Counted from the first letter of the stretch, positions 30,327 to 41,703 are shown. The stretch is 54,570 bases of DNA from Comamonadaceae bacterium (GCA_013823485.1 PNMF01000003.1:1-54570); one strand, 5' to 3'. The notes: generated by a model not told the origin, from the letters alone. Program-made: numbers and translations.

Positions 30327-31343
30327 TCAGGAGCGTCGCTCCAGCAGTCCAGCCGCCAATTGTAGCAAAGCTGAAGTGTGTTCATTCGGCGGCAACGAAG
30401 CGGCTGCGTCGATGGCCCGTTGGGCTTCTGCCGTGGCGCCTTGGCGGGCCCGCTCCAGAGCCCCGGTGCGGCGGATGATGGTGACGATGTCGTCCAGGCG
30501 ATCGGTGTTTCCGGTCTCGATCGCCGAGCGGACCAGCCCCTGTTCGGCCGCTGAGCCCATCTGCAGTGCGCAGATCACGGGCAGGGTCACCTTGCCCTCC
30601 CGCAGGTCGTCGCCCAGGTTCTTGCCCAGTTCGGTCGGGTCGCCTTCGTAGTCGAGCACGTCGTCGATCACCTGGAACGCCGTGCCGAGCGCCTGGCCGT
30701 AGGTGGCGCACGCCGCCTCGACGGCCTGCGTTGCTCCGGCAAGGATGGGTGCGATGCGGGCGCTGGCTTCGAAAAGCTTGGCGGTCTTGGAGCGGATCAC
30801 CCGCAGGTAGGCGGCCTCGTCGATCGAGGCGTCGTGCATGTTCATGAGCTGCAGCACCTCGCCCTCGGCAATCACGTTGGTGGCTTCAGACAACACCCGC
30901 ATGACCCGCATGTTGTCGACATCTACCATCATCTGGAATGCCCGCGAGTAGAGGAAGTCGCCGACCAGCACGCTGGCCGCATTGCCGAAGTGATGGTTGG
31001 CCGTGGCCCGTCCGCGCCGCAGGGTGGATTCGTCCACCACGTCATCGTGGAGCAGCGTGGCGGTGTGGATGAATTCCACCACGGCAGCCAGCGTGTGCCG
31101 GTGGTGATGGGTGCTGCCGATGGCCCCGCTGACCAGCAGCAGAAGGGCTGGCCGAAGCCGTTTCCCGCCTGCCGAGATGATGTATTGGGACACCTCCTTG
31201 ACCAGGGGCACATCGGACGTGAGCCGGTCGGAAATCACCCGATCAACCTGTTCCATGTCGGGCTGGATGATGGCCAGCGGAGAAGAGGTGGGGGGTGTCG
31301 GGGTGGTCAAGATCGTGTCTGCTGGCGTGGAAGGCGCCGACAT
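30327..31343 (-). CDS. ispB: Polyprenyl (octaprenyl) diphosphate synthase
   Basis: IspB makes the long isoprenoid side chain of ubiquinone from FPP and IPP. The 338-residue protein has the first Asp-rich motif at 100-104 (LLHDDVVDES), the KRLRP substrate-binding segment at about 61-65, and the second Asp-rich motif VIDDVLDYEGD. About 30 polar residues precede the conserved MEQVDRVI and may be absent if Met30 is used. It is divergent from rplU, a conserved neighbour arrangement. Chain length is inferred from family, not sequence. Confidence 0.94.
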   Translation of the reverse strand: MSAPSTPADTILTTPTPPTSSPLAIIQPDMEQVDRVISDRLTSDVPLVKEVSQYIISAGGKRLRPALLLLVSGAIGSTHHHRHTLAAVVEFIHTATLLHDDVVDESTLRRGRATANHHFGNAASVLVGDFLYSRAFQMMVDVDNMRVMRVLSEATNVIAEGEVLQLMNMHDASIDEAAYLRVIRSKTAKLFEASARIAPILAGATQAVEAACATYGQALGTAFQVIDDVLDYEGDPTELGKNLGDDLREGKVTLPVICALQMGSAAEQGLVRSAIETGNTDRLDDIVTIIRRTGALERARQGATAEAQRAIDAAASLPPNEHTSALLQLAAGLLERRS

Positions 31344-31364
31344 CCCAGGGAGTCAGCTCGGCGG

Positions 31365-31370
31365 ATTATA
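31365..31370 (-). promoter_or_regulatory. Perfect -10 element for ispB
   Basis: TATAAT on the minus strand lies 22 bases before the ispB ATG, in the ispB-rplU divergent region. No matching -35 hexamer is visible at 16-18 bases. The predicted leader would be only about 15 bases. Confidence 0.45.
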
Positions 31371-31407
31371 GAAACGGGGTCTGAAACGCCATGTCCGGCA
31401 GCGGGTC

Positions 31408-31436
31408 TTGCCCGGTGAAAAACCGCGAGGTAGAAT
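31408..31436 (+). promoter_or_regulatory. Sigma-70-type promoter for rplU-rpmA
   Basis: TTGCCC (31408-31413) and TAGAAT (31431-31436) are separated by exactly 17 bases. Transcription would start near 31443, giving a leader of about 90 bases before rplU. It is the best-matching promoter in the window. Confidence 0.7.
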
Positions 31437-31444
31437 TCGCGGTT
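31421..31444. promoter_or_regulatory. Perfect palindrome straddling the rplU -10 element
   Basis: AACCGCGA (31421-31428) and TCGCGGTT (31437-31444) form a perfect 8-base inverted repeat with the -10 hexamer inside the 8-base spacer. A protein bound here would block RNA polymerase; a repressor site is inferred. Confidence 0.45.
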
Positions 31445-31530
31445 CGGCGGAATTGGGTCTGCCGATGGTTCCCGGAGGAGCTCAGGCCTGCAAGGCCCAA
31501 GTCTCCCGAGGGCTGATTCAAGAGGTTCAT

Positions 31531-31842
31531 ATGTACGCGGTCATAAAAACCGGTGGCAAGCAATATCGTGTTGCTGCCGGCGAAAAAATTAAAGTAGAAC
31601 AGATTGCTGCGGAAGTGGGCCAAGAGATCGTGTTCGACCAGGTTCTGGCAGTCGGCAACGGCAGCGAGATCAAAGTGGGCACTCCCTTGGTTTCCGGCGC
31701 AACGGTCACGGTCAAAGTGGTTTCCCACGGTCGTCACGACAAGGTCCGCATCTTCAAGATGCGCCGTCGCAAGCACTACCAGAAGCGCCAAGGCCACCGT
31801 CAGAATTTCACCGAGCTCGAAATCGCATCGATCTCGGCCTAA
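31531..31842 (+). CDS. rplU: 50S ribosomal protein L21
   Basis: L21 binds 23S rRNA in the large subunit. The 103-residue protein begins [14 protein letters not shown] and ends with the RNA-binding [21 protein letters not shown] segment, both family hallmarks. An AGAGG site lies 6 bases before the ATG. Sequence open upstream of 31531 in this frame is the mRNA leader. rpmA follows after 12 bases. Confidence 0.98.
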   Translation: MYAVIKTGGKQYRVAAGEKIKVEQIAAEVGQEIVFDQVLAVGNGSEIKVGTPLVSGATVTVKVVSHGRHDKVRIFKMRRRKHYQKRQGHRQNFTELEIASISA

Positions 31843-31854
31843 GGAGAGAGCAAC

Positions 31855-33260
<1,406 letters not shown>

Positions 33261-33268
33261 CCGTACCC

Positions 33269-34417
33269 ATGAGCGAATCCGCCCTCGAACAGAACGCAGC
33301 GGTGCTGCGCAACGCCCGCCGCATCGTGGTGAAGGTCGGCTCCAGCCTGGTGACCAACGAGGGGCGGGGACTGGACGAAGAGGCCATCCGGCAGTGGAGT
33401 CGGCAGCTGGCCGCATTGGTCCAGGAGGGGCGCGAGCTGATCATGGTGAGCAGCGGCGCGGTGGCCGAGGGCATGAAGCGCCTTGGGTGGAGCAGCCGGC
33501 CCAAGGAGATCAACGAGTTGCAGGCCGCTGCCGCTGTGGGGCAAATGGGTCTGGTGCAGATGTACGAGACCCAGTTGCGCGCCTGCGGCGTGGGCAGTGC
33601 CCAGGTCCTGTTGACCCACGCCGATCTGGCCGACCGCGAGCGCTACCTCAATGCCCGCTCCACCCTGCTCACGCTGCTGCAGCTGAGGGTGGTGCCGGTG
33701 ATCAACGAGAACGACACGGTCGTCAATGACGAGATCAAGTTCGGCGACAACGACACGCTCGGAGCGCTGGTGGCCAATCTGGTGGAGGCCGATGCGCTGG
33801 TCATCCTGACCGACCAGAAAGGCCTCTACACCGCCGACCCGCGCAAGGACCCGGCGGCCGAATTCGTCCATGTGGCGCGTGCTGGCGACCCGGCACTAGA
33901 AGCCATGGCCGGCGGTGCCGGCAGCGGTATCGGCAAGGGCGGCATGATCACTAAGATTCTGGCCGCCAAGCGGGCGGCCGGCTCGGGCGCATCCACCGTC
34001 ATTGCCTGGGGTCGTGAGCCGGACGTGCTGTTGCGGCTGGCGTCGGGCGAATCCATCGGTACCTGCCTGGTGGCCCAGACCGCCAAGCACCAGGCCCGCA
34101 AGCGCTGGATGTCAGACCACCTGCAACTGCGCGGTGCGGTGGTGGTGGATGACGGAGCCGTCGACAAGATCGTGGGCGAGGGCAAGAGCCTGCTGCCGAT
34201 CGGCATGACCGCGGTGGAGGGCGATTTTTCCCGGGGCGACGTGATTGCCGTGCGCGATCAGCGTGGAACCGAGGTGGCCCGCGGTCTGGCCAACTACGCC
34301 AGCACCGAAGCCAGGCTGCTGTGCCGCAAGGCGTCGGCCGATTTTGAGCGTCTGCTGGGTTATGCCGCCGAACCCGAGATGATCCACCGCGACAACCTGG
34401 TGCTCTCCCGCAGCTGA
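33269..34417 (+). CDS. proB: Glutamate 5-kinase
   Basis: ProB phosphorylates glutamate in the first step of proline synthesis and is feedback-inhibited by proline. The 382-residue protein has the amino-acid kinase domain ([70 protein letters not shown]). A PUA domain follows at about 285-370. It lies 8 bases after obgE, and the obgE-proB pairing is common in betaproteobacteria. Confidence 0.96.
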   Translation: MSESALEQNAAVLRNARRIVVKVGSSLVTNEGRGLDEEAIRQWSRQLAALVQEGRELIMVSSGAVAEGMKRLGWSSRPKEINELQAAAAVGQMGLVQMYETQLRACGVGSAQVLLTHADLADRERYLNARSTLLTLLQLRVVPVINENDTVVNDEIKFGDNDTLGALVANLVEADALVILTDQKGLYTADPRKDPAAEFVHVARAGDPALEAMAGGAGSGIGKGGMITKILAAKRAAGSGASTVIAWGREPDVLLRLASGESIGTCLVAQTAKHQARKRWMSDHLQLRGAVVVDDGAVDKIVGEGKSLLPIGMTAVEGDFSRGDVIAVRDQRGTEVARGLANYASTEARLLCRKASADFERLLGYAAEPEMIHRDNLVLSRS

Positions 34418-34422
34418 ACGGC

Positions 34423-34440
34423 CACCGGCCGCCGCCGGTG
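34423..34440. terminator. Hairpin between convergent proB and the CNP1-like gene
   Basis: CACCGGC-CGCC-GCCGGTG is a perfect 7-base stem in the 26-base gap between two convergent stops. It lacks a T-run on either side, so termination would be weak or depend on other factors. Confidence 0.4.
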
Positions 34441-34443
34441 TCG

Positions 34444-34977
34444 TCAGCGGATGTCGGGCTTGCCGCGCTGGAGCTCGTCGAGCATGCGCGAGGGCGGGTT
34501 GTTCGGCGTGGGGCCGTCGCACAGGCCGGCTCGCGCCATGAACATCTGGCGCCGGGTGGCCCCCCGGAAACTCAGCGGTTGCCAGCTGGCGTCGCTGTTG
34601 CCGGTGGACTGGCGCCAGCCGGAAGACGGGTCCCATCGTGCATAGATGCGGGTCTCGGCGGTCTGGCACCGCATGCCCTCATACAGCACGTTCAGCGCGC
34701 CACTGGCGCTGCGGGCCACGAACACATAGCGGATGACGCCGTCGCTGCCCACCTGCAGGGTGGAGGGTTCGATGCCGAACTCCATCGTTGTGGTCTGCTC
34801 GAGCCGGAAGGTACGGAGCTTGTCGAGCTGGAAGCTCGCGGGCGGCGCCCATTGCGCCTCTTCCCACGGCTTTTCCTCGTCGTCGATCTTCGGTTGCGCC
34901 AGCGCAGCCTGCAGGGGCAGGCAGAGCGCTGCCACCAGGCCAAGTCGGAAGAATGAACGGATGCGGGCAGTGGTCAT
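34444..34977 (-). CDS. CNP1-like family exported protein
   Basis: This is a 177-residue protein with a Sec signal peptide ([19 protein letters not shown], cleaved near residue 28), so it is probably periplasmic. The mature part starts acidic ([13 protein letters not shown]), and the conserved block includes RFVFVARS-like strand residues ([21 protein letters not shown]) and the WQPLSFRG segment. It resembles the CNP1 family, named after a cryptic neisserial protein, whose function is not known. Its ATG overlaps the rppH stop, so the two are co-transcribed. Confidence 0.82.
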   Translation of the reverse strand: MTTARIRSFFRLGLVAALCLPLQAALAQPKIDDEEKPWEEAQWAPPASFQLDKLRTFRLEQTTTMEFGIEPSTLQVGSDGVIRYVFVARSASGALNVLYEGMRCQTAETRIYARWDPSSGWRQSTGNSDASWQPLSFRGATRRQMFMARAGLCDGPTPNNPPSRMLDELQRGKPDIR

Positions 34978-35612
34978 GAAAGCTGGCCGGATGGCGGGTG
35001 TCCAGTCGATTGGGGGTCCGGGTCGAAGCTGGCGCCGGGGGGGAGTTCGAGTCCGACCGGTGGCTGCACGCCCGAGGCCAGTGCGCCGTGGTCCTCGTGG
35101 ACCCGGCGATTGCCCCGCAGGAAACGGTTGCGCTGGTCGTTGCGCGGCAGGTAGCGGGCCAGTTCGGTGAGCGCCATTTCGTAGACGCCACGCTTGAACT
35201 CGACCACCACGTCCAGCGGAACCCAGTAGTCGTTCCAGCGCCAGGCATCGAACTCGGGGTGGTCGGTGGCGCGCAGGTTCAGGTTCCAGTCCTGCGCCAC
35301 CAGGCGCAGCAGGTACCAGATCTGTTTCTGGCCTTTGTAGTGGCCGCGTGCATCCCTTCGGATGAAGCGGTCTGGCACTTCATAGCGCAACCAGTCCCTT
35401 GTGCGGGCGACGATGGCCACGTGCTCCGGCCGCAGGCCGATCTCCTCGTGCAGCTCACGGAACATCGCCTGCTCCGGGGTTTCACCCCGGTCGATGCCCC
35501 CTTGCGGGAACTGCCAGGAGTGGGAACGGATGCGTTTGCCCCAGAACACCTGGTTCTTCTGGTTGAGCAGAATGATGCCGACATTGGGCCTGAAGCCTTC
35601 TCTGTCAAGCAT
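34974..35612 (-). CDS. rppH: RNA pyrophosphohydrolase
   Basis: RppH removes pyrophosphate from mRNA 5' ends, starting RNase E-dependent decay. The 212-residue protein begins [17 protein letters not shown] and has the Nudix box at residues 38-60 (GGIDRGETP...RELHEEIGL). RppH-specific segments [16 protein letters not shown] and [12 protein letters not shown] are also present. A Pro-rich C-terminal tail makes it longer than the E. coli enzyme. The open frame upstream of 35612 lies in the rppH-proS gap and is not used. Confidence 0.95.
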   Translation of the reverse strand: MLDREGFRPNVGIILLNQKNQVFWGKRIRSHSWQFPQGGIDRGETPEQAMFRELHEEIGLRPEHVAIVARTRDWLRYEVPDRFIRRDARGHYKGQKQIWYLLRLVAQDWNLNLRATDHPEFDAWRWNDYWVPLDVVVEFKRGVYEMALTELARYLPRNDQRNRFLRGNRRVHEDHGALASGVQPPVGLELPPGASFDPDPQSTGHPPSGQLS

Positions 35613-35643
35613 AATCAACCTCGAATTTTGAACTGCGGCCATT

Positions 35644-35660
35644 ATGCATCCCCGATGCAT
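35644..35660. promoter_or_regulatory. Perfect palindrome in the rppH-proS divergent region
   Basis: ATGCATC-CCC-GATGCAT is a perfect 7-base inverted repeat, 32 bases before rppH and about 120 before proS. It is a candidate regulator site. No good sigma-70 promoter is recognised nearby for either gene. Confidence 0.4.
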
Positions 35661-35781
35661 GCGCGCGTAGGGTACAGCCCCCCTGTCGATGCCTGAACGG
35701 TGGAGGGTGGCTCCCGAGGCGGCCGCCCCCACACACCCTGCCGACCGACCGTTCCGTGCCCGCCCCGGGTACCGTGCCGCC

Positions 35782-37527
35782 ATGAAAGCTTCCCAGTTCC
35801 TGATCTCCACCCTCAAAGAAGCGCCAGCCGATGCCGAGGTGGTCAGCCACCGCCTCATGACGCGCGCCGGCATGATCAAGAAGCTGGGCGCCGGCATCTA
35901 CAACTACATGCCGATGGGTCTGCGGGTGATCCGCAAGGTCGAGCGGATCGTCCGCGAGGAGATGGACCGCGCCGGCGCCGTCGAACTGACCATGCCGGTG
36001 GTGCAGCCGGCCGAGCTGTGGCAGGAGACCGGTCGCTTCGACAAGATGGGCCCTGAGCTGCTGCGCATCAAGGACCGCCACGACCGCGACTTCGTCATTC
36101 AGCCGACCAGCGAGGAGGTCATCACCGACATCGCCCGCCAGGAGCTGCGCAGCTACAAGCAGCTGCCGAAGAACCTGTACCAGATCCAGACCAAGTTCCG
36201 CGACGAGCGCCGTCCGCGCTTCGGTCTGATGCGCGGGCGCGAATTCATCATGAAGGACGCCTACAGCTTCGACCGCGATGAAGCCGGCGCCAAGGCCAGT
36301 TACCAGGTGATGGCGGCAGCCTACCGCCGCATCTTCGACCGCTTCGGTCTGAAGTACCGGGCGGTGGCGGCCGACAGCGGCGCCATCGGTGGCGACCTGA
36401 GCGAAGAGTTCCAGGTGATTGCCGCCACCGGCGAGGACGCCATCGTCTATTGCCCCCAGAGCGACTACGCAGCCAACATCGAGAAGGCCGAGGCCCTGGC
36501 GCCGGCCGGCCCGCGCCCGGCGCCGGCCAATCCGCTGACCCGCACGCCCACGCCGGGCAAGAGCACCTGTGCCGATGTGGCAGAGCTGCTGGGGGTGCCG
36601 CTGGCCAGCACCGTCAAGTCGCTGGTGCTGGCCACCGACCAGCTCGACGACCAGGGCGAGGTGGCCTCGTCCAAGGTGTGGCTGCTGCTGCTGCGCGGCG
36701 ACCACGACATGAACGAGGTCAAGGTGGCCAAGGTGCCCGGCCTGGACAAGGGCTTCCGGTTCGCCTCGATTCCGGAGATCGAGGCCCACTTCGGCTGCCG
36801 TCCGGGTTACCTGGGCCCCATCGGTCTGAAGCAGCCGGTGGAGCTGGTGGTGGACCGCGAGGTGGCGGTGCTGGCCGACTGGATCTGCGGCGGCAACGAG
36901 GTCGACGTGCACCTGACCGGTGTGAACTGGGGCCGCGATCTGCCCGAGCCGACCCGGGTGGCCGACATCCGCAACGTGGTCGAGGGCGATCCGTCGCCGG
37001 ACGGCAAGGGGCTGCTGGCCATCGAGCGTGGCATCGAGGTGGGCCATGTGTTCTATCTGGGCACCAAATACAGCCGGGCCATGAGCGCCACCTTCCTGGG
37101 CGAGGACGGCAAGCCGGCGCCTTTCGAGATGGGCTGCTACGGCATCGGCATCACCCGCCTGCCGGCGGCTGCCATCGAACAGAACCACGACGAGCGCGGC
37201 ATCATCTGGCCCGACGCCATCGCCCCGTTCACCGTGGTCATCTGCCCCATCGGCATGGACCGCAGCCCGGAGGTGAAGGCCGCCGCCGAAGCGCTGTACG
37301 CCGAATTGCTGGCGGCCGGTGTCGACGTGATCCTGGACGACCGCGGCGAACGCCCGGGCGCCATGTTCGCCGACTGGGAGCTGATCGGTGTGCCGCACCG
37401 GGTGACCATCGGCGACCGTGGCATCAAGGCCGGCCAGGTCGAGTACCAGCACCGCCGCGATGCCGCCGCCACCCCGGTGCCGGTGGCCGAGATCGCTGCG
37501 CTGCTCAGGAGCAAGACCGTCGCATGA
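35782..37527 (+). CDS. proS: Prolyl-tRNA synthetase (bacterial type, with editing domain)
   Basis: ProS charges tRNA-Pro. The 581-residue protein is the bacterial form with a class II catalytic core (motif 2 region [15 protein letters not shown] and [26 protein letters not shown]). An inserted YbaK-type editing domain lies at about 235-385 and includes [11 protein letters not shown]. Motif 3 is [16 protein letters not shown], followed by an anticodon-binding domain. The start at 35782 gives the standard [15 protein letters not shown]; no strong ribosome-binding site is visible. Its stop overlaps the next gene. Confidence 0.97.
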   Translation: MKASQFLISTLKEAPADAEVVSHRLMTRAGMIKKLGAGIYNYMPMGLRVIRKVERIVREEMDRAGAVELTMPVVQPAELWQETGRFDKMGPELLRIKDRHDRDFVIQPTSEEVITDIARQELRSYKQLPKNLYQIQTKFRDERRPRFGLMRGREFIMKDAYSFDRDEAGAKASYQVMAAAYRRIFDRFGLKYRAVAADSGAIGGDLSEEFQVIAATGEDAIVYCPQSDYAANIEKAEALAPAGPRPAPANPLTRTPTPGKSTCADVAELLGVPLASTVKSLVLATDQLDDQGEVASSKVWLLLLRGDHDMNEVKVAKVPGLDKGFRFASIPEIEAHFGCRPGYLGPIGLKQPVELVVDREVAVLADWICGGNEVDVHLTGVNWGRDLPEPTRVADIRNVVEGDPSPDGKGLLAIERGIEVGHVFYLGTKYSRAMSATFLGEDGKPAPFEMGCYGIGITRLPAAAIEQNHDERGIIWPDAIAPFTVVICPIGMDRSPEVKAAAEALYAELLAAGVDVILDDRGERPGAMFADWELIGVPHRVTIGDRGIKAGQVEYQHRRDAAATPVPVAEIAALLRSKTVA

Positions 37528-38153
37528 GGCCGACCGGCTGGACGCGGCGGGACGGCCTGCTGGCGCTGGCCGCCTGCGGCCTGCCGGCGTGGCCGGTGCC
37601 GGCGCTGGCGGGCCGGCAGATCGAGGAGCCCCTGGCCGACTCGGTGCGTGGCGCCTTGAGTGCCGCCATCGCCAACAGCGCGCCGCCGGTTCCCGAGTTC
37701 ACCGACACCGAAAAGCGCCTGGCCTACCTGCGCTGGCTGGGCGCCACCAGCGAGCGGCTCAAACGGCGCAAGCCGGACTTCCAGACCCGCATCGAATTCC
37801 TGCAGACGGTCTGGTACGAGACCAAGCGTGCCGGACTGGACACCACCACCGTGCTGGGGCTGATCCAGGTGGAGAGCGGCTTTCGGAAGTTCGCCATTTC
37901 CAGTGTGGGCGCGCGCGGCTACATGCAGATCATGCCGTTCTGGGCACGGCTGATCGGCAGCGGCGATGTGCCCGCGCTCTTCAACATGCAGACCAACCTG
38001 CGTTTCGGTTGCGTCATCCTGCGCCACTACCTGGACCGTGAGCGCGGCGACACCTTCATGGCGCTGGGCCGTTACAACGGCAGCCGGGGCCGGGCGGAAT
38101 ACCCGAACGCGGTGTACGCGGCCCGGCGCCAGTGGGCCCACCCCGACGCCTGA
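37524..38153 (+). CDS. Lytic transglycosylase (SLT domain) with twin-arginine leader
   Basis: This 209-residue protein has a soluble-lytic-transglycosylase domain from about residue 85 to 200. The catalytic Glu117 lies in [14 protein letters not shown], followed by the conserved [13 protein letters not shown] and a late LGRYNGS. Such enzymes cleave peptidoglycan glycan strands. The N-terminus [18 protein letters not shown] carries Arg8-Arg9 followed by a hydrophobic stretch and AxA-type site, suggesting Tat export. The ATG overlaps the proS stop. The long open frame upstream is a shadow of proS. Confidence 0.88.
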   Translation: MRPTGWTRRDGLLALAACGLPAWPVPALAGRQIEEPLADSVRGALSAAIANSAPPVPEFTDTEKRLAYLRWLGATSERLKRRKPDFQTRIEFLQTVWYETKRAGLDTTTVLGLIQVESGFRKFAISSVGARGYMQIMPFWARLIGSGDVPALFNMQTNLRFGCVILRHYLDRERGDTFMALGRYNGSRGRAEYPNAVYAARRQWAHPDA

Positions 38154-38165
38154 GGCGCGCAGCGC

Positions 38166-39173
38166 TTACTGCAGGAAGCCCATGCGGCCCTTGCTGCCAC
38201 CGGGCCGTGGCAGGTCGTCCGCTTCGATGCGGTAGCGGCCATCGAGCCGGGCATTGCCGAAGGCGGTGACCAGGGCCCGGCGCATCTCGCGCGGGGCCAT
38301 CGCGGCCAGCACGTCCAGCACGTCGCTGGCCGGCTCAGGGTCGAAGCGCAGACCCCAGTCGTGTTCGCCCAGGATGCCGTGGTACAGGTGCTCCGCGATG
38401 CGCCGCGCCGCTTCGTGGGTGGGCGGTGCGATCTCGTACACGTTCATGCGGTTGAGGATGGGCTCCGGGATGCTGCGCTCGTCGTTGGCGGTGGTCACCC
38501 AGATGACCTGGCTGGCGTCGATCGGCACCTCGGCAAACTCGTCGATGAAGTGCTGCGCCGTGTCGTGCTCGAGCAGGCTGTAGAGCGCTCCGAGCGGGTC
38601 GTACTGCGCGTCGGTGCTGGCCTTGTCGATCTCGTCCACGACGATGACCGGGTTGGCGTATTCGCCATCCACCAGCGCCTCGAACACCTTGCCCGGCTTG
38701 GCGCCCTTCCATTGCGACGACGAGCCCGAGAGCAGCCAGCCGGCGGTCATGCTGCTCATCGGGACCAGGGTCATGCCGGTGCCCAGCAGGTCGGCCATCT
38801 GGCGGGCGAAATGCGTCTTGCCCACGCCGGGTGGTCCGAGCAGCAGCATGGGGGTGACCTCCAGCGTGTCCTGGCTGTCCTGCGCCAGGGCGACATGGCG
38901 CTTCACGTCGTCAAGCACCTCGCCGAAGTTGGGCAGCTGGTCGTACAGGGGGGCCATGTCGGGTACGCCGGCGGGTTTCACCGCGAACCGGTCCGGGCCC
39001 CGTTCCAGCATGCGCTGCCAGGTGTTCTTGAGGCTCTCGTATTCGCGCTCGTTGCCGCTGGCCAGCAGTTTGGTCAGGCGGCGCTCCACCTGCGCGGATT
39101 CAAACACGCGGCGCATGCGTGCAATCGGCAGACCCCTCGGGGTCGAAGTCACCAGGCTGCGCGAGCTGCTCAT
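38166..39173 (-). CDS. Lon-like AAA+ ATPase lacking a protease domain
   Basis: This 335-residue protein is a stand-alone AAA+ module related to the ATPase part of Lon. A helical N-terminal section of about 70 residues contains NEREYESLKNTWQRMLERGP. Walker A is GPPGVGKTHFA at 113-123, and Walker B is PVIVVDEIDKAS with Asp180 and Glu181. Sensor-1-like WVTTANDERSIPEPILNRM and a small alpha-helical lid follow. It ends without the Ser-Lys protease domain. The function is unknown. It converges on the lytic transglycosylase gene with a 12-base gap. Confidence 0.85.
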   Translation of the reverse strand: MSSSRSLVTSTPRGLPIARMRRVFESAQVERRLTKLLASGNEREYESLKNTWQRMLERGPDRFAVKPAGVPDMAPLYDQLPNFGEVLDDVKRHVALAQDSQDTLEVTPMLLLGPPGVGKTHFARQMADLLGTGMTLVPMSSMTAGWLLSGSSSQWKGAKPGKVFEALVDGEYANPVIVVDEIDKASTDAQYDPLGALYSLLEHDTAQHFIDEFAEVPIDASQVIWVTTANDERSIPEPILNRMNVYEIAPPTHEAARRIAEHLYHGILGEHDWGLRFDPEPASDVLDVLAAMAPREMRRALVTAFGNARLDGRYRIEADDLPRPGGSKGRMGFLQ

Positions 39174-39302
39174 GGGGATCTCCTTGTCGGTGTGTCCTGT
39201 GGTTCATTCAAGCACAAGGCGTGCCCATGCTCAACGCCGGAAAAACCGGAGAAAACACCGCTTGACCTGCGCCATCCCGGTGCACCGCTGCCGCTGGCGC
39301 AC

Positions 39303-39325
39303 AAAAAAGCCACCCGAAGGTGGCT
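39303..39325 (-). terminator. Intrinsic terminator of the hemA-prfA-prmC-grxD operon
   Basis: On the minus strand AGCCACC-TTCG-GGTGGCT is a perfect 7-base stem with a stable tetraloop, followed by a run of T residues. It lies 27 bases after the grxD stop. Confidence 0.92.
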
Positions 39326-39351
39326 CTGGTGGATGCCGGTACCGGTGCCGA

Positions 39352-39675
39352 TCAGGCCTGTGGGCCCAGCACCTGCGCCAGCTCGCCGGACTGGTACATC
39401 TCCATCATGATGTCCGAGCCACCGATGAACTCGCCCTTGACGTAGAGCTGGGGAATGGTCGGCCAGTTGCTGTATTCCTTGATGCCCTGGCGGATGTCCT
39501 CGTCTTCCAGCACGTTGACGGTGGTGACCGTCTTCGGGTCGATGCCGCTGGCCTTGAGGATCTGGATGGCGCGGCCGGAGAAGCCGCACATGGGGAAGCT
39601 GGCGTTGCCCTTCATGAAGAGCACGATCGGGTTGGATTTGACCAGTTGGTCGATGCGGGTCTGGGTGTCGCTCAT
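39352..39675 (-). CDS. grxD: Monothiol glutaredoxin, Grx4 family
   Basis: Monothiol Grx4-type proteins bind a glutathione-ligated 2Fe-2S cluster and hand clusters to Fe-S proteins. The 107-residue protein has the CGFS active site at Cys30 ([14 protein letters not shown]), the glutathione-binding [20 protein letters not shown] and a typical C-terminal helix. It is the last gene of the minus-strand hemA-prfA-prmC-grxD group, 50 bases after prmC, and is followed by a strong terminator. Confidence 0.96.
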   Translation of the reverse strand: MSDTQTRIDQLVKSNPIVLFMKGNASFPMCGFSGRAIQILKASGIDPKTVTTVNVLEDEDIRQGIKEYSNWPTIPQLYVKGEFIGGSDIMMEMYQSGELAQVLGPQA

Positions 39676-39725
39676 GGTGCTGGGTCCTCTCGGAATGGGC
39701 TGCTGCGGCCCGTGATGAATCGTGA

Positions 39726-40559
39726 TTATCGTCCTGCGGGGCGCCGGCCCCCGGTACAGCGGTCAATGCCTGCGATGTCCTTGCGGCTGTCCACCCGCTC
39801 GAAGCCGGCACGCGCCAGCAGCGCCTGCACGGCAGCGGCCTGGTCGTGGCCGTGCTCCAGCAGCAGCCAGCCGCCCGGGGCCAGCGCGCCGAAGGCCTGC
39901 TCTGCCAGGGTGCGGATGTCGTCCAGGCCATCCGCGCCGGCGGTCAGGGCCGATGTCGGTTCGTGGGTCAGGGCGGGCAGGTGGGGGTCGCCCTCGGCAA
40001 TGTAGGGAGGGTTGCTGACCAGCAGGTCGAAGACCTCGCCCGCAACGGCCTCCAGCCACCGGCCGGCCGCGAAGCGCAGCGGCAGGCCGAGCCGCTGCGC
40101 ATTCATGCGGGCCACTGCCAGTGCGTCGGCGCTGGCGTCGGTGGCGGTGATGTGCCAGCCGGGCTGGCGGCTGCGCAAGGCCAGCGCGATGGCGCCGCTG
40201 CCGGTGCCAAGGTCGGCCACCCGGGCCTGGGACGGCAGGTCGGGGGCGAGGTCGAGCGCCCATCCGACCAGGGTTTCGGTGTCGGCCCGGGGCACCAGCA
40301 CACGGGCATCGACCTGCAGCGACAAGCCGAAGAATTCCTGCTCGCCGCGCAGGTAGGCCATCGGCTCGCCGGCCCGGCGCCGGGACACCAGGGTCGCCAG
40401 CGCCGGCACCGCCTCGGGGGGCAGCGGCTGGTCGCCCCGGGCGCTCAGCCAGGCCCGGTCGTGCGGGGGGCGGCCCAGCGCCAGCAGGAGCAGCATCTGC
40501 GCATCCAGGCGCTCCAGCCCTTGCGAGGTCAGGGAACGCAGGGCCTGATCGAGGTTCAT
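39726..40559 (-). CDS. prmC: Release factor glutamine methyltransferase
   Basis: PrmC methylates the Gln of the GGQ motif in release factors RF1 and RF2. The 277-residue protein has an N-terminal helical domain, the SAM-binding [13 protein letters not shown] at about 116-128 and the catalytic NPPY at 183-186. The start at 40559 overlaps the stop of prfA, its own substrate's gene (ATGA). The earlier open frame is a shadow of prfA. Confidence 0.96.
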   Translation of the reverse strand: MNLDQALRSLTSQGLERLDAQMLLLLALGRPPHDRAWLSARGDQPLPPEAVPALATLVSRRRAGEPMAYLRGEQEFFGLSLQVDARVLVPRADTETLVGWALDLAPDLPSQARVADLGTGSGAIALALRSRQPGWHITATDASADALAVARMNAQRLGLPLRFAAGRWLEAVAGEVFDLLVSNPPYIAEGDPHLPALTHEPTSALTAGADGLDDIRTLAEQAFGALAPGGWLLLEHGHDQAAAVQALLARAGFERVDSRKDIAGIDRCTGGRRPAGR

Positions 40560-41641
40560 CGCGGTGCCGCCTCCAGTTCGGCCAGCAGCTCGGCGCCACG
40601 GGCCACCTGCAGGGCATGGATCACCTCGCCCAGATCGCCTTCCATCACGGCCAGCAGCTTGTAGAGGGTGAGGTTGATGCGGTGATCGGTCAGGCGGCCC
40701 TGCGGGAAGTTGTAGGTGCGGATGCGATCGCTGCGGTCGCCGCTGCCGATCAGGCCCTTTCGGGTGGCGGCTTCGCGCGCGGCACGCTCGCTGCGGTCCT
40801 TTTCGCGCAGGCGGGCGGTGAGCACCTGCAGCGCCTTGGCCTTGTTGCTGTGCTGGGAGCGGCCGTCCTGGCATTCGGCGGTGATGCCGGTGGGCAGGTG
40901 GGTGACGCGCACGGCCGAGTCGGTCTTGTTGATGTGCTGTCCGCCCGCACCGCTGGCGCGGAAGGTGTCGATGCGCAGTTCGGCCGGGTTGAGCTGGATG
41001 GCCTGGGCTTCGTCCGGTTCGGGCATGACGGCGACCGTGGCCGCACTGGTGTGGATGCGGCCCTGGGTCTCGGTGGCGGGCACCCGCTGCACCCGGTGCC
41101 CGCCCGACTCGAAGCGCAGCCGGCCGTAAGCGCCCGCCCCGTCGATGCGCAGCACCACTTCCTTGTAGCCCCCCATCTCGCCGGGCGACTCGCTCACCAG
41201 TTCGGTGCGCCAACCCTGCGCGTCGGCGTAGCGGGTGTACATCCGGGCCAGGTCACCGGCAAACAGGGCGGACTCGTCACCGCCGGTGCCGGCCCGGATC
41301 TCCAGAAAAGCCGGGCGTTCGTCGTCGGGGTCGCGGGGCAGCAGCAGTTGCTGCAGCTCGGCATCGAGCGCCTGCAGGTCGGCATCGCAGGCGGCCAGCT
41401 CTTCGCGCGCCATGTCGGCCATGTCGGCGTCGTTCAGCAGCTCTTCGGCGGCCCTGCGGTCGGCCTCGCGCTGCTGGTGGCGGTCGAACACCGCGACCAG
41501 GGCGCCGACGTCGGCGTGTTCACGGCTGAGCTGGCGAAACCGTGCCATGTCGTTCACCACGTCGGGCGCCGAGAGCAGGGCGTCCAGCTCGTGCAGGCGC
41601 GCGCGCTGGCGCAGCAGGGTGTCACGGACGAAGGGTTTCAT
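40556..41641 (-). CDS. prfA: Peptide chain release factor 1
   Basis: RF1 recognises UAA and UAG stop codons. The 361-residue protein has the codon-recognition tripeptide PAT at 188-190 ([14 protein letters not shown]). The peptidyl-tRNA hydrolysis motif GGQ is at 233-235 ([16 protein letters not shown]). Domain 1 helices and the [18 protein letters not shown] segment are intact. It follows hemA by 62 bases on the minus strand and is translationally coupled to prmC. Confidence 0.97.
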   Translation of the reverse strand: MKPFVRDTLLRQRARLHELDALLSAPDVVNDMARFRQLSREHADVGALVAVFDRHQQREADRRAAEELLNDADMADMAREELAACDADLQALDAELQQLLLPRDPDDERPAFLEIRAGTGGDESALFAGDLARMYTRYADAQGWRTELVSESPGEMGGYKEVVLRIDGAGAYGRLRFESGGHRVQRVPATETQGRIHTSAATVAVMPEPDEAQAIQLNPAELRIDTFRASGAGGQHINKTDSAVRVTHLPTGITAECQDGRSQHSNKAKALQVLTARLREKDRSERAAREAATRKGLIGSGDRSDRIRTYNFPQGRLTDHRINLTLYKLLAVMEGDLGEVIHALQVARGAELLAELEAAPR

Positions 41642-41703
41642 GGGGCGGGACGCCGGGCAGCGGCCGCCCGGAGATAAGGCAGATGGAGACCCGGAAGGGC
41701 CCG

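Noticed and set aside
31445-31530. Possible structured L21 autoregulatory leader
   Set aside because: The leader is long enough, but I could not identify a convincing conserved fold by eye.
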